Shown piece after piece: positions 21,079-30,740 of a stretch of 64,000 bases of DNA. Each line of letters opens with the position of its first letter. Positions within the stretch are counted from its first letter, which is position 1. Made by a program: the position numbers and the translations under genes. The stretch spans positions 182,212,240 through 182,276,239 of the forward strand of contig OX352772.1 of assembly GCA_947095535.1 (NCBI GenBank). The letters run 5' to 3'. Below the pieces are notes generated by a model, which did no database searches, was not told where the DNA came from, and worked only from the letters and a program-made list of their open reading frames with translations. This DNA comes from Poecilobothrus nobilitatus (Eukaryota > Arthropoda > Insecta > Diptera > Dolichopodidae).

Positions 21079-21258
21079 CTAAATTTGTTGTTCTTTTGTT
21101 TCTTCATCTGAGACTTCAAACTGTGGTATGAATTCTTCAGTTTCAATTAATTCTCCCTCATATACAGTAGATGTAATTTCATCAACTTGAATCTCATTTT
21201 GTATACTCACTATTGCAGTGCCCTCAGTATCTGGAAATGTTGTTGCATCAGGTACCAT
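21079..21258 (-). CDS. Short acidic ORF, unknown
   Basis: The minus-strand ATG at 21258 starts 59 codons, MVPDATTFPDTEGTAI at the start and EVSDEETKEQQI at the end, with about 17 Asp/Glu and only a single Lys. It lies between the 20.4-kb frame and the integrase, opposite in direction to both. No family is recognised. The skewed composition without stops is the only support for it being a real gene; it may be the tail of a lost larger Polinton ORF. Confidence 0.3.
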   Translation of the reverse strand: MVPDATTFPDTEGTAIVSIQNEIQVDEITSTVYEGELIETEEFIPQFEVSDEETKEQQI

Positions 21259-21442
21259 TTTTTTTTTTTTTGTAAAATATCTTAGAAAAGTTGAAATAAA
21301 AATGATTTGCCAGTAAAATTGAACCGCGTTATATACTGTGAAACCCAGAACCCAGTCAAAATTCAAACTTTTCAGAGTATATAAATAAAGAAATTTAAAA
21401 TTGGATTTTTAAAACTAGTTAGATAAACTAGGTATAAAAATC

Positions 21443-22356
21443 ATGTCAAGGTCTCAAATAGGAAAAGAAATACATAGATCAGCTAGATAAAGGTATCTTA
21501 GAAGGAAAGTCAAGCAGAAAGGAGTAAATGATACGTGGCAAATTGATCTAGTGGAAATGATTCCTTATGGAAAATTCAACAAAGATTTTAAATATATGTT
21601 AACCGTTATAGATATATTTTCTAAATATGCGTATGCTGAACCAATTAAAACTAAAACCGGTAGTAACGTTTTAAATGTTTTAAAGAAAATTATAAAACGA
21701 GCTAAAAACTTACCTAAAATCATTCATTCAGATCAAGGTAAAGAATTTTTCAATTTGATATTCCAAAATTTTGTTGTAAAGAAGGGTGTTAATCACTATC
21801 ATACTTACTCTGAAATGAAAGCTTCTATTGTAGAACGCTTTAATCGAACTTTGAAAATTTTAATGTGGAAAATATTCAGTTTACAAGGAAACTACAAATG
21901 GATTAATACATTGCAATCTTTATTAAACATCTATAATTTCACTAAACATAGAACAACTAAATTACCCCCTGAAAAAATTTCTAAGAAAAACGAAAAATTT
22001 ATTATAAAAAAATGTTTATATGCATAAATATAAAGTTGGAGACTACGTTAGAATAAGTAAATACAAAAAAACTTTTGAAAAAGGTTGTTGATGAATTGGT
22101 CTACTGAAATTTTTAAAATTATCAAAGTAAACAGTACCTATCCGACACATATCAGCTGATGGATTATAAAAATGATTCAATATTTGGTGGATTTGATGAG
22201 GAAAAACTCACATCTGTTAAACACCCAAACGTATATCTTGTCGAGAAAATTTTAAAGAAAAAAGGCAATAAAGTTTTTGTTAAATGGCTTGGGTTTGACG
22301 AAAAACATAACACATGGATAAATTCAACAAATATTGTTGTACTATCTGTAAAATAA
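21443..22356 (+). pseudogene. Polinton integrase with C-terminal chromodomain
   Basis: The retrovirus-type integrase that inserts Polinton DNA. The ATG at 21443 is followed by a stop (TAA at 21488), then RYLRRKVKQKGVNDTWQIDL: the D of WQID is the first catalytic residue. The core follows with YMLTVIDIFSKYAYAEPIKT, the second D in KIIHSDQGKEFFN, and the third acidic residue in KASIVERFNRTLK. A TAA at 22025 ends the core. After decayed frames the chromodomain occurs at 22159-22356: VYLVEKILKKKGNKVFVKWL, GF then the NTW of the binding cage. Integrases with a chromodomain are typical of Polintons, and the gene's position at the element end is also typical. All three catalytic residues remain, but stops inactivate it. 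Confidence 0.9.
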
Positions 22357-22675
22357 AACTTTAATAAGGATCTGAAAAACTTGATAACATCTGAAAAATA
22401 AAATAAAATCCTAAATATGAAAAATGAAAATAAATTTAGAACAGTACAAATTTATTCGAAATAAAATTTTTATTGAACAAATTCTTTATATAAAATTCTT
22501 AATATAAAAAACATAATTTTTAATATATAATAATTCTTACTATAGAACAAATTCTATAACATAAAAACTTAAACTATAATCATTGTTTTGTGGCGAATTG
22601 AAAATCACCACATTCTTCTTTTAAAGTTAACTCATTTTCCTCGTTTTCGTTTGTTGTTGTACAATATTGTAATAC
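22357..22675. other. No gene; right flank of the Polinton
   Basis: AT-rich. The segment GAACAAATTCTnTATA occurs twice (22477 and 22546). The Polinton's right terminal inverted repeat should lie around here, but no inverted match to the DNA left of the polymerase was found by eye. Confidence 0.4.
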
Positions 22676-23162
22676 TGTTTTCTATTTAAAATACGTACAA
22701 GATGAGAATCTAATTATTAATGAAATATAATTTATTATAGTGTCATTTGATTACAATTTAAGTTTTAAATTAAATTGTAGTTTGAAAATTATAATGTTGC
22801 ATAGAATTTTCTATTTACATCTTAAGATAGGATTAAGATGGGATTCTAATTAAAATAACTAAAATTTATTAAAGCATCATTTTAATGGGATAACTTATTA
22901 AATTGCTGTTTGATTACAATGTTGTAATACTGTTTTTTATTTAAAATACGTATAAGATGAGAATCTAATTATTAATGAATATAATTTATTATAATGTCAT
23001 TTGATTACAATTTAAATCTTTAAGATAAGTTTTAAATTAAATTGTAGTTTGAAAATTACAATCTTGCATAGAATTTTCTATTTACATCTTAAGATAGGAT
23101 TAAGATGGGATTCTAATTAAAACAACTAAACTTTATTAAAGTGTTATTTTAATTTAAGAGAA
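22664..23162. repeat. Two-copy tandem repeat, period ~255 bases
   Basis: The stretch beginning TTGTAATACTGTTTTCTATTT (22664) and running through ATTCTAATTAAAATAACTAAA (~22860) recurs from ~22921 to ~23140 with small indels; for example AAAATACGTACAAGATGAGA at ~22689 is AAAATACGTATAAGATGAGA at ~22944. The copies are over 90% alike by eye. No coding content. Confidence 0.85.
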
Positions 23163-23233
23163 TGAATCTGAATTGAAAATTTAATATTATTCTGTTATAC
23201 AAGTATTTAACATCTGAAATTCTTATAAAGAAA

Positions 23234-23605
23234 ATGTCGAAAAAAAATATTTTACAAAGGCTTCTTACCGAAACTATAACGCCTAACATAATAGAAAGCG
23301 AGAAATCGACATTTGTTAAACGCTTTAATATGAACGGTCATAAAATAAAATTTGTAATTAAATCCGTACCTGAAAATAGAGAACCAATTAGCTGGATTAA
23401 GGATGCTATACATCAAATAATCAGGATTGCTGTGAAAGATGTGAATTCCACTGATAAGATTCGGTTAAAATTTTGTAAAGAGAGCTTTGAACATCAAGGT
23501 CCTCCGTATCTCAGTTTTAGATCCGCTCATGAACTTATATTTAGCGACATTTGGCATGTAATTTCTAATGTTTTTCAAAGTAATTCTGAAGGTAGTTATT
23601 TATAA
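23234..23605 (+). CDS. Polinton polymerase N-terminus-like protein
   Basis: The ATG at 23234 opens 123 codons without stops: MSKKNILQRLLTETITPNII, then SWIKDAIHQIIRIAVKDVN, DKIRLKFCKESFE and a final FSDIWHVISNVFQSN. In Polinton DNA polymerases of insects the N-terminal region carries the same order: a W-I-x-x-A/I-F helix, 'DxVRLxF', 'PPxxLSFR' and an '..VxQSN/S' helix before the exonuclease domain. Only this region is present; no exonuclease or polymerase motif follows. It is on the opposite strand and ~15 kb from the polymerase C-terminal fragment. It may be debris of a second Polinton, or a first exon: GAAG|GTAGTT near the end could be a splice donor. Confidence 0.5.
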   Translation: MSKKNILQRLLTETITPNIIESEKSTFVKRFNMNGHKIKFVIKSVPENREPISWIKDAIHQIIRIAVKDVNSTDKIRLKFCKESFEHQGPPYLSFRSAHELIFSDIWHVISNVFQSNSEGSYL

Positions 23606-24260
23606 TGCATTTTTTGTTTCATTTATTATAAACTATTTTTATTTTACGTCTACATGTTTAAAGTACAGACGCTTTTTGTTTAACACTTACCCGTGTTAAG
23701 GCGCCAGTTATAGCTATCATTAAAATGCTTCCGGAAAAAACGTTTCATTGAAAACTTATGCTTTTTTCCGTATAGGCGATTATAGCAAATGGCAAATGAC
23801 AATAATGAAGGCAAAATAAAAATACATGTAATTTAAATTTAAATTGTTGTTAGCATTTTTTCGATGTTTGCAAAATAAAGTTTTATTATTTTAATTTATT
23901 TAATTATTATCGGTAGAAAATGGTACTTATAAAGAATAAAAAAAGATTTTTTTATTTAATAATGACATTGGCTGAATTGAGAAGAATAAAAAAGTATAAA
24001 TTTTCTAGAATTAATTTTTTGTTTTTACTTTTTTTGAAATTTCCATTTTCAAACAAAAAATTTTAAAACTAAACTTAAACAAAATAATAAAAGTCTAAAC
24101 TCATTAAAATACAAAATCATAATGAAATATATCAAGAATTTATAAGAATTTATAATTCTGAATAACACCAGAATTTTTTTCAATGACAAACTGAAATGGG
24201 AAGAAATGAAACATATGTCATTGGAACAATTTTGTTTCATTAGCAAAATTACTGATCAAT
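23606..24260. other. No gene; hairpin-forming AT-rich spacer
   Basis: No coding frame. TTAACACTTACCCGTGTTAA at 23680-23699 is a short perfect hairpin. An imperfect inverted repeat around GGCGCCAGTTATAGC (~23700) and GATTATAGCAAATGGC (~23780) follows, possibly a small inverted-repeat element. Confidence 0.4.
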
Positions 24261-24263
24261 TGT

Positions 24264-25199
24264 TCAGTAATTGTTGATTTTGTGTTTGGAAAGCTCGCTG
24301 AGGTTGTGGAAGAACGGTTTATCGAGTGAGAAAAGTCTGGCTCTAGCTAGGGCCGGACATCTGCAAAGAAAGTGCTCTAGATTCTCACTTTTGTTTGCTT
24401 CTTTGCAACTCCTGCAGAAGGTATTGTGTGGGATTCCTAATTTGGCTGCGTGCGTGCTCACTGGCCAGTGGCCTGTGATGATTGCCACTAGTCTGGCTAT
24501 GTCTGTGCGAGATTTGGATACCAACTCATTTGATCTCCTGTTGTTGTATGTGGGCCACAATGTTCTCGATATGGTGCAATTGCTCAGATGGCTCCATCTA
24601 TTTTGTGATTTCGCTATATACAAAGAAAGGATACGTTTCTTAACGGTACTAATTGGACAACTGACTCTTTCCGGAAAGTTAGTGTTCTGGGCAGCTCCTT
24701 TTTTTGCTAGTTCGTCAGCCTTTTCATTTTCTTCAATATTACTATGCCCAGGCACCCACAAGAAGGTTATGTTTAACCTTTCGCTTGTTAGAGCAAGTTC
24801 CTCTTGGCACTGTCTAACAAGCTTTGAGGTTGTAATTTTCGCGTTAATGGCCTTAATCGCCGATTCACTGTCCACACAAATGACGACCGTTCTTATATGT
24901 GTGTTGTTTCCGTTCAGAATTCGAGCAGGCTTTCTAAGTGCTAGTATCTCCGCCTGGAAAATGCTAGCTGTTTCGGGGAGTCTGTAGGATTTTGAAATGT
25001 TGAGTTTCTCCGAGAAAATATCAGCACCGACTCCTTCCTTCATCTTGGATCCGTCGGTAAAGATAGTGGCATCGAAGTTCTTTGTCACAACTCCGCCCCT
25101 CCATTCTGCTCTAGACGAAAATTCTACTGTTAAATTGTTCCCGAAGTTTAGTTTGGGAACAGTGTAGTCGGTCAGGGTTGGTATAAAGTCCCTTGGCAA
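24264..25199 (-). CDS. LOA-like RNase H domain and C-terminal zinc motif
   Basis: A 311-codon frame, continuing the ORF2 polyprotein after a frameshift. RNase H residues are all visible: D in TIFTDGSKMKEGVGA, E in SIFQAEILAL, D in VICVDSESAIKAI, and H/D in FLWVPGHSNIEENEKADELA. The C-terminal region has GHWPVSTHAAKLG and the zinc-binding CRSCKEANKSENLEHFLCRC, the C-x2-C...H-x4-C motif found at the end of many insect non-LTR ORF2 proteins. It stops just before a degenerate 3' flank. Confidence 0.88.
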   Translation of the reverse strand: MPRDFIPTLTDYTVPKLNFGNNLTVEFSSRAEWRGGVVTKNFDATIFTDGSKMKEGVGADIFSEKLNISKSYRLPETASIFQAEILALRKPARILNGNNTHIRTVVICVDSESAIKAINAKITTSKLVRQCQEELALTSERLNITFLWVPGHSNIEENEKADELAKKGAAQNTNFPERVSCPISTVKKRILSLYIAKSQNRWSHLSNCTISRTLWPTYNNRRSNELVSKSRTDIARLVAIITGHWPVSTHAAKLGIPHNTFCRSCKEANKSENLEHFLCRCPALARARLFSLDKPFFHNLSELSKHKINNY

Positions 25200-25545
25200 T
25201 CCTAGTCCTAGGACACGATCGGGGCATTACGTAATGCCCCTTTAATGCCCACTGATGCCGATCTCTGTATTCTATTTAGTTTTGTTATATTGTATTTACG
25301 ATTCATCGCTGGCCACCACACCTACGATCCATAGGTAAGGATTGGGCGAACCACAGCTGTGTACGTCCATAGCGCCATCTTTGGCTGCTTACCCCATTTT
25401 TTGCCCATGGTTTTATTGCAAGCATAGAGAGCAACGCAAGCCTTTTTAGCTCTATGCTCAATGTTAGATTTCCAGGAAAGCTTCGAGTATAGAATAACGC
25501 CTAGATATTTAGCGCTGGTAGTCAGTTTTAGAGTATGGACTAGAG

Positions 25546-27072
25546 TCAGTTAGAGTAATTATTGAGTTTTGGATGGACAAAAGTAGGTATTTTGGATCTT
25601 GTCGTGAAGAGTACCATTTCAGTCTTCTCTGAGTTGACACCTACGCCACAACTTGTGGCCCAGTTGTAAAACTTGCTTAGAGCTCTATTCATGATCTCAC
25701 TAATCACGGATATAAACTGGCCTGATACTAGTATCACCACATCATCCGCATAAGCCACTACCTTTATTGCTTCCTCAGTAAGTATCATTAAAATTTTGTT
25801 TATAACCATTAGCCATAGCAAAGGTGATATTACACCTCCCTGTGGTGTACCTCTGTTGACTAATTTAGTGACACTGCTGTTTCCCATTTTCGCGTGAATT
25901 ATTCTGGAACTAACCATGGAGATAATCCAGCGCTTCAGAAACTGCTCTGTCCCCACCTGGGTGAGAGCTTCTTCAATGCATTGGGTGTTGACATTATTAC
26001 AAGCACCTTCAATATCTAAGAAGGTGGCTAAGGTGTATTGTTTATACTTAATAGAATGTTCAACTGTGCTGACCACTTCATGAAGAGCCGTTTCTGTGGA
26101 CCTACCTTTTAAGTACGCACGTTGGGATTTCGATACTTGAGTTCCCTCAAAGCGTTGCCTAATCTGGTAATCCAAAATACGCTCCAAGGATTTTAAAAGA
26201 AAGGACAGACTAAGTGGCCTGAAGTCTTTTGTAGACTCATGACCCCTTCTACCTGCCTTTGGAATAAAGACTACTCGGACTCTCTTCCAACTGCTGGGAA
26301 CATGATTAAGTTTTAAACAGCTACTGAAAATGGCGACAAGCCACGATGTCGACAGCATTAACGACTTTTGCAACATAATCGGAATTATGCCATCCAAGCC
26401 AGACGATTTATATGGCGAAAAACTTTTAATAGCCCAAGAAACCTTTTCCTGAGATATAATTTTACTTACTTCATCCCATGAGCTTCCTTGGACTACAGGA
26501 CCTCCATTGGATGCAGTTACATTACCGTTATCATTGCTGCCTACGGGAAAATGGGTGTTAACTAACAGTTCTAGAGATTCAGCTGAAGATTTAGCCCAGC
26601 TCCCATCCGTTCTCTTGATTAAGGACGGATAGGATCTATCACTGGACAGAATTTTACAGATTCTAGATGAATCCTTGGTAGTTTCAATAGATTGACAAAA
26701 TTTTATCCAAGTATGTCGCTTAGCTTCTTTAATGGCTTTCTTATATACTTTTAGGCAATCTTTGTAAGGTTGCCAGTATTTATTTTTATAGCAAATGTTG
26801 AAAATAGACCTAGTCAGACTTTTAAGGCAGGCTAAGTCTTCCCTCCACCAAGGCGGACAAGTTTTCTTTCCGCGACTAATTGGACACGAGACTTTAAAAG
26901 CTACACCCATTGCCTTTTCAAAAGTTTCAATCTTTGTATCCAGTTCTTCGATCGTTTTAATTTTGATGTTGGGTACATTATTTAGTTTTGACTGTATAAT
27001 TCGGCTGAATTTTACCCAGTCAGTTCTTTTAGGATTTCTGTAGGATTTGGGAATATTCATCTGAAAATTCAC
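25546..27072 (-). CDS. LOA-like reverse transcriptase
   Basis: An uninterrupted 508-codon frame. A linker with GKKTCPPWWREDLACLK is followed by the RT: YKSSGLDGIIPIMLQKS, VRVVFIPKAGRRGHESTKDF then RPLSLSFLLKSLERILD, KSQRAYLKGRSTETALHEVV, motif A TLATFLDIEGACNNVN (the first catalytic D is kept; the usual F is replaced), NRGTPQGGVISPLLW, and the catalytic box VVAYADDVVILV, then GVGVNSEKTEMVLFT. The 'FIPKxG..TKDFRPxSLxSFLLKxLER' wording is characteristic of LOA-like and related RTs. The frame stops at 25546, and the connection continues in another frame (SWKSNIEHRAKKACVALYAC at ~25475). Confidence 0.88.
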   Translation of the reverse strand: MNFQMNIPKSYRNPKRTDWVKFSRIIQSKLNNVPNIKIKTIEELDTKIETFEKAMGVAFKVSCPISRGKKTCPPWWREDLACLKSLTRSIFNICYKNKYWQPYKDCLKVYKKAIKEAKRHTWIKFCQSIETTKDSSRICKILSSDRSYPSLIKRTDGSWAKSSAESLELLVNTHFPVGSNDNGNVTASNGGPVVQGSSWDEVSKIISQEKVSWAIKSFSPYKSSGLDGIIPIMLQKSLMLSTSWLVAIFSSCLKLNHVPSSWKRVRVVFIPKAGRRGHESTKDFRPLSLSFLLKSLERILDYQIRQRFEGTQVSKSQRAYLKGRSTETALHEVVSTVEHSIKYKQYTLATFLDIEGACNNVNTQCIEEALTQVGTEQFLKRWIISMVSSRIIHAKMGNSSVTKLVNRGTPQGGVISPLLWLMVINKILMILTEEAIKVVAYADDVVILVSGQFISVISEIMNRALSKFYNWATSCGVGVNSEKTEMVLFTTRSKIPTFVHPKLNNYSN

Positions 27073-27711
27073 ATCAAAGACTATATATTTGTGATCTGAG
27101 TAGGAGTTCTGACTAGAGACGGAACAGTTTACAACTCCAATAATATTATTGTTAGTAGCTAAGGTGATGTCTATTACCTGTTCCCACTATTACCACTATT
27201 ACATATTTTAAGGTTAGTGTTAATAAGAAAATCAAATAGTGATTCACCTAGTTCGTTGTTCTCCGAACTACCCCATAAGGAATCCCTAGCATTGGCATCA
27301 CATCCGATGAGTAGGTTGTCTTGCCTTGTCGCTCTAACAAGTATACGAACCTCCTCTGGTGGTGACGGATCGCCATGAGCCATATATGCAGAGTAGATGT
27401 AGAGACTATCTCCACCAAGCCCTTCTAACTTGACGATAGTCAAATCGGATGAGCTGAAATCGGGGTGAAGAAAGGCATTGAAATGTTTTTTTTACTAAAA
27501 TACAAGCTCTAGGTTTACCTGTATCTTTTTTGTGAAAAAGTTTGTAATCTTTATGATGTAGTCCCTTGATCTCAGTACCTCTGACCCAAGGTTCTTGAAT
27601 GAGACTGATGTCTATGTTGAGGAAAACCAGCAGATTATCCAAGGCACTTCTCGAGGGCCTGAGATTAATCTGCACTACCTTTGGCATCATTACTCCTAAC
27701 CGCACCCTCAC
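27073..27711 (-). pseudogene. LOA-like APE endonuclease domain
   Basis: The N-terminal domain of ORF2, which nicks the target DNA. Frame 1 (27711-27406): VVQINLRPSRSALDNLLVFL then ISLIQEPWVRG, with the catalytic E of IQEPW. Frame 2 (27443-27174): YIYSAYMAHGDPSPPEE, LLIGCDANARDSLWGS (catalytic D-x-N) and FLINTNLKIC. The final part in a third frame is VIDITLATNN and SYSDHKYIVFDV, with the catalytic SDH box, joining the RT frame at ~27072. All the catalytic residues looked for are present, but two frameshifts split the domain. Confidence 0.82.
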
Positions 27712-28262
27712 CTGGTGCCGGATTCTGTTTAAGAGGATCTATGTCGATCGTGAATTTCAGCTTAGAAGCTGGATCCTCCTTTAGATCTTCTTCGTCCGCA
27801 GGAGCCGTGAAAAGTTTTAGTTTGGCATATCTTATGCCGAACCTCATCCTATAATCAGACTTCTCAAATTCCACTAGGCACTCCTCATTTAACATAAGCA
27901 GGAAGGACTTACTGTTTTTTTGAGGCTCCTCAACCTTTATAATCCTCCAGTTTTCCATTTGGATCTTCGGATTCTGCAGCTTAAGACATTGAAGAACCTT
28001 TCCATTGTCCACGCTGATATTTGGTAATCAAATGCGCGCCCTAGGCCTCTTTGGAATTTCCCCAGCCTGGATAAGCTTGAGCTTCAAGCCAACCCATTTA
28101 TCGCTAGCCTTAGCGACGAATTTGCTGAGGAAATCCAGAGACACCTGATCTTTGCATTTGACAACCCTGCAACCTCTCAACACGTAGGCAAAGTCGAACG
28201 ATATGAGAGGTCCCTCTGGGTGCTACAAAAAGTGTTCCAATACCATCCCGGATATGGTATGA
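27665..28262 (-). pseudogene. LOA-like ORF1 C-terminal part (DUF4780-like)
   Basis: The minus-strand frame begins inside the protein at ~28262 (SFDFAYVLRGCRVVKC, then KWVGLKLKLIQAGEIPKRPR), passes two in-frame stops (at ~28240 and ~28027) and continues open to 27665. The segment LKLQNPKIQMENWRIIKVEE, then the FLLMLNEECLVEFE and FGIRYAKLKLF pieces, follow the pattern of the DUF4780 domain common in ORF1 of insect LOA/R1-type elements, a likely RNA-binding, RRM-like domain. The end is acidic and proline-containing. It overlaps the start of the endonuclease frame by ~47 bases, as ORF1/ORF2 pairs often do. Confidence 0.7.
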
Positions 28263-28590
28263 TTTTGTTGCTTTAGTGTGGTCTTAAGACTGATTTTATT
28301 TTATAATCTTTTAATTTTAACTTATTTTAAAATTTACAAAATTATTTAATGTTAGGATAAGTATTTCTTAACACATAACAACAACAATATTACTAATTGC
28401 CAAAATGCTTATCAATGTATATTAATACAGTTTGTTTAAACTTAATTAACCAAAAATAAGTTAACAGAAATGTTAAATTGCATTTCCTGTTGTTGTTTAA
28501 TACATTCATAAAAGTTGAATGAATTTATGTAAACTTTGATTAATCAAGGTTAAACGATCATGTAAGTCCCGCGCACTCATATTTGTTAAT
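28263..28590. other. No gene; spacer between LOA-like and Harbinger elements
   Basis: AT-rich DNA between the truncated 5' edge of the LOA-like element and the 3' end of the Harbinger transposase. Nothing recognisable. Confidence 0.5.
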
Positions 28591-28591
28591 T

Positions 28592-29560
28592 TTACTCTAA
28601 ATTCTGAAATTTGAAATTCCTGGATTTTGATTTCTGCCATTCCGGGATTTCAATACCAACACTTTCATATTGTATATGAAAATTAAAAGGTAATTGCTCG
28701 TTTGCCAAAGTACCAAATGTATTTTCTATAAAGACACGAGCTTTTGAAATTTTGGTATTAAAACTTGATTTATCTTCCGATAACCTTTTCTCTAGATACG
28801 GTCTCATCAAATTTTTCCGTAAAGGAAACGCTATATCTCCCCCGAAGTAATATGGAAATCTTATATTTGAATTTGGTAATACATAGATCTCTGGCAAATC
28901 CAACGAATTTGTCATGAATTTTTCATCTAACGCAAATTCTCTAAAAACTCCAGAATCACTTCGATGTCCCGGTGCGCCTAGAATTTTATTTACCATTTAA
29001 ACAAAAATTTTATTAAATTTGTAAAATGTTTACCAATTTTATAAAACGCAAATGAATACGATGAATCGCCAAACACCCAGTAAAATAATACTATATTTTT
29101 TATAATAATACTCAGAACCACTATTCTTACGGAAAACAATTCTAATATTTTTGCCATCAATAGCCCCAATACAATTCGGCAATTTGGGTTCCTTAAAGTT
29201 TGTACCTATTTGGTCACTATCATCTTTATTTAGAATCGGTAAATTTCTCGCAATTCCGAATATAGTACCTCGCATGTTTTATAAATAATTTCCCGAACGG
29301 TTGATACACCTATTACATCACATCATTTGTGATGACCCACGACATCATTTGTGGTCCGCAAATCTGCAACCATGCTCTAAATACCTAATAAGAAAATATT
29401 TATATTGAAGCATAATTAAAAAAAGAAAGTCATTATAAACTTACATTAAAGTTATGGCCAAACGTGTTTCCGGATCATTGGCTTACGCTGTGAATACAGA
29501 ATCATGTCGAATATTTGTGGCGGCTGTCAGAATATTTTTAGCCATCAGTGTATTTAAATG
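28592..29560 (-). pseudogene. PIF/Harbinger transposase pseudogene with introns
   Basis: The minus strand encodes a HARBI1-type DDE nuclease. The N-terminal helix segment NDPETRLAITL (~29480) ends at an intron with GTAAGT..TTATTAG; the next exon gives YLEHGCRFADHK. After a frameshift: ARNLPILNKDDSDQIGTNF, then LPNCIGAIDGKNIRIVF, with the first catalytic D in AIDGK. A second GT..AG intron (~28988-29036) precedes GAPGHRSDSGVFREFALDEK, then PYYFGGDIAFPLRKNLMRPY and KARVFIENTFGTLANEQ, which holds the catalytic E. Length is close to the usual ~350 residues. Frameshifts at ~29270 and ~29066 and stops upstream inactivate it. No terminal repeats were found. Confidence 0.85.
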
Positions 29561-30740
29561 GAACTGATGGCGAAAATACGGAGCGGTTTTGTCGTTGGCG
29601 CAAAAATAATATTTAATTTTACCGCCGCGAACTTTTTTGACATAGGAATAAAATCAATCAAAATCAATAGATATCAATCAAAATCAATAAAAGTTCAACA
29701 AATATTCGACATGATTCTGATTTCACCTTATAGGCTTTGGTAGAATTATCTTTCTATTGTGTCGTTATATATCCTATGCTGCATGGTGTCGTTGTGTCGT
29801 ATAGTTTGACACCGGTGCCAAGATGACCGTTGACTGTAATTACCCACTACTGAACTGGCTTTCGTTGCTGCTGTTTATCGTGTCGTGAGTCGTCCGTGTG
29901 CTGGTCTATTTATAGACGAAATGATGAAGAACTGACGTACTGAAGTAGATAGTGTCCAGTGTTTCGATATTGGCATTTTTAATGTCAAATTTGGCATAAT
30001 AGTTCTTGATTTTCCACTTTTTGCTTTTAAATTATGCCAGATGTATTTCTGGAATAATAGGGTCAGAAAAAGCATTTAAAACATTTCTAAAAAATCTGAA
30101 ACATTTATATTCCTAAAAAGTTTAATAAAAAAGAAAAAACTTAACGTCAGAAATTTGTGTGAAAAGTATACGAGCTAATTTTGTTTCGGGGTAATTGTGC
30201 TTAGGTTTAGTATCAAATATTTCGCTTTATTTAAATATAAAAACTCAGCAGTTTCCTCGCCAGTCAATTGTATTAATTGAAAATATTCAGAAAAAGATAG
30301 GATCTTCTGAAAAATATGGAAATATGAATTTATTTTCCACTGTAAATGCAAAAGCATTTGCAAGATCTTTACATTTTAGATTCGAATTTTCACTAAAACT
30401 CTTTGATCTGCAAATTATAAAAAATTTATTTTTTTTTATTTTGTTAAATTATTTTATGTAAAGTAATAATATTGAATTTGTTTTTGTTAATTTGTTTTGA
30501 ATTTTTTTGTAATATTTGGTGTATTATTTTATATTATAATTGAATAAAAAAAATATATGAAGCTTAATATGGTTTAATTCACTCATATGAACATATATGA
30601 TATGATAAATATATGTAAAACATTCTTTTTCTTAACTACTACTTCTTAACTATGAATCTTTTCATAACTGGCATAAAATGTCATTGTGTTTTGATTAATC
30701 TAGCATAATTTATTCATGCAAATATAGCAACAGTGGTAGT
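29561..30740. other. No recognisable gene
   Basis: Mixed composition. A short repeat of ATCAATCAAAATCAAT type lies at 29652-29695. The GTGTCGTT motif recurs at ~29760-29800. No coding frame with family resemblance. Confidence 0.45.

Larger units (their letters stand above)
24264..28262 (-). mobile_element. LOA-like non-LTR retrotransposon, 5'-truncated
   Basis: About 4 kb on the minus strand holding, in order, a truncated ORF1, APE-type endonuclease, RT, thumb/connection and RNase H with a C-terminal zinc-binding motif. This architecture, with RNase H downstream of the RT, and the wording of the RT motifs fit the LOA group of the I/Jockey superclade. It has one long intact RT frame, so it is among the younger elements of the window. 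The 5' part of ORF1 and the 5' UTR are absent. The 3' end lies near 24.25 kb; no clear tail repeat was identified. Confidence 0.8.

Noticed and set aside
24271..24987. Plus-strand 238-codon ORF
   Set aside because: Antisense of the LOA-like RNase H frame, whose catalytic motifs are all on the minus strand.
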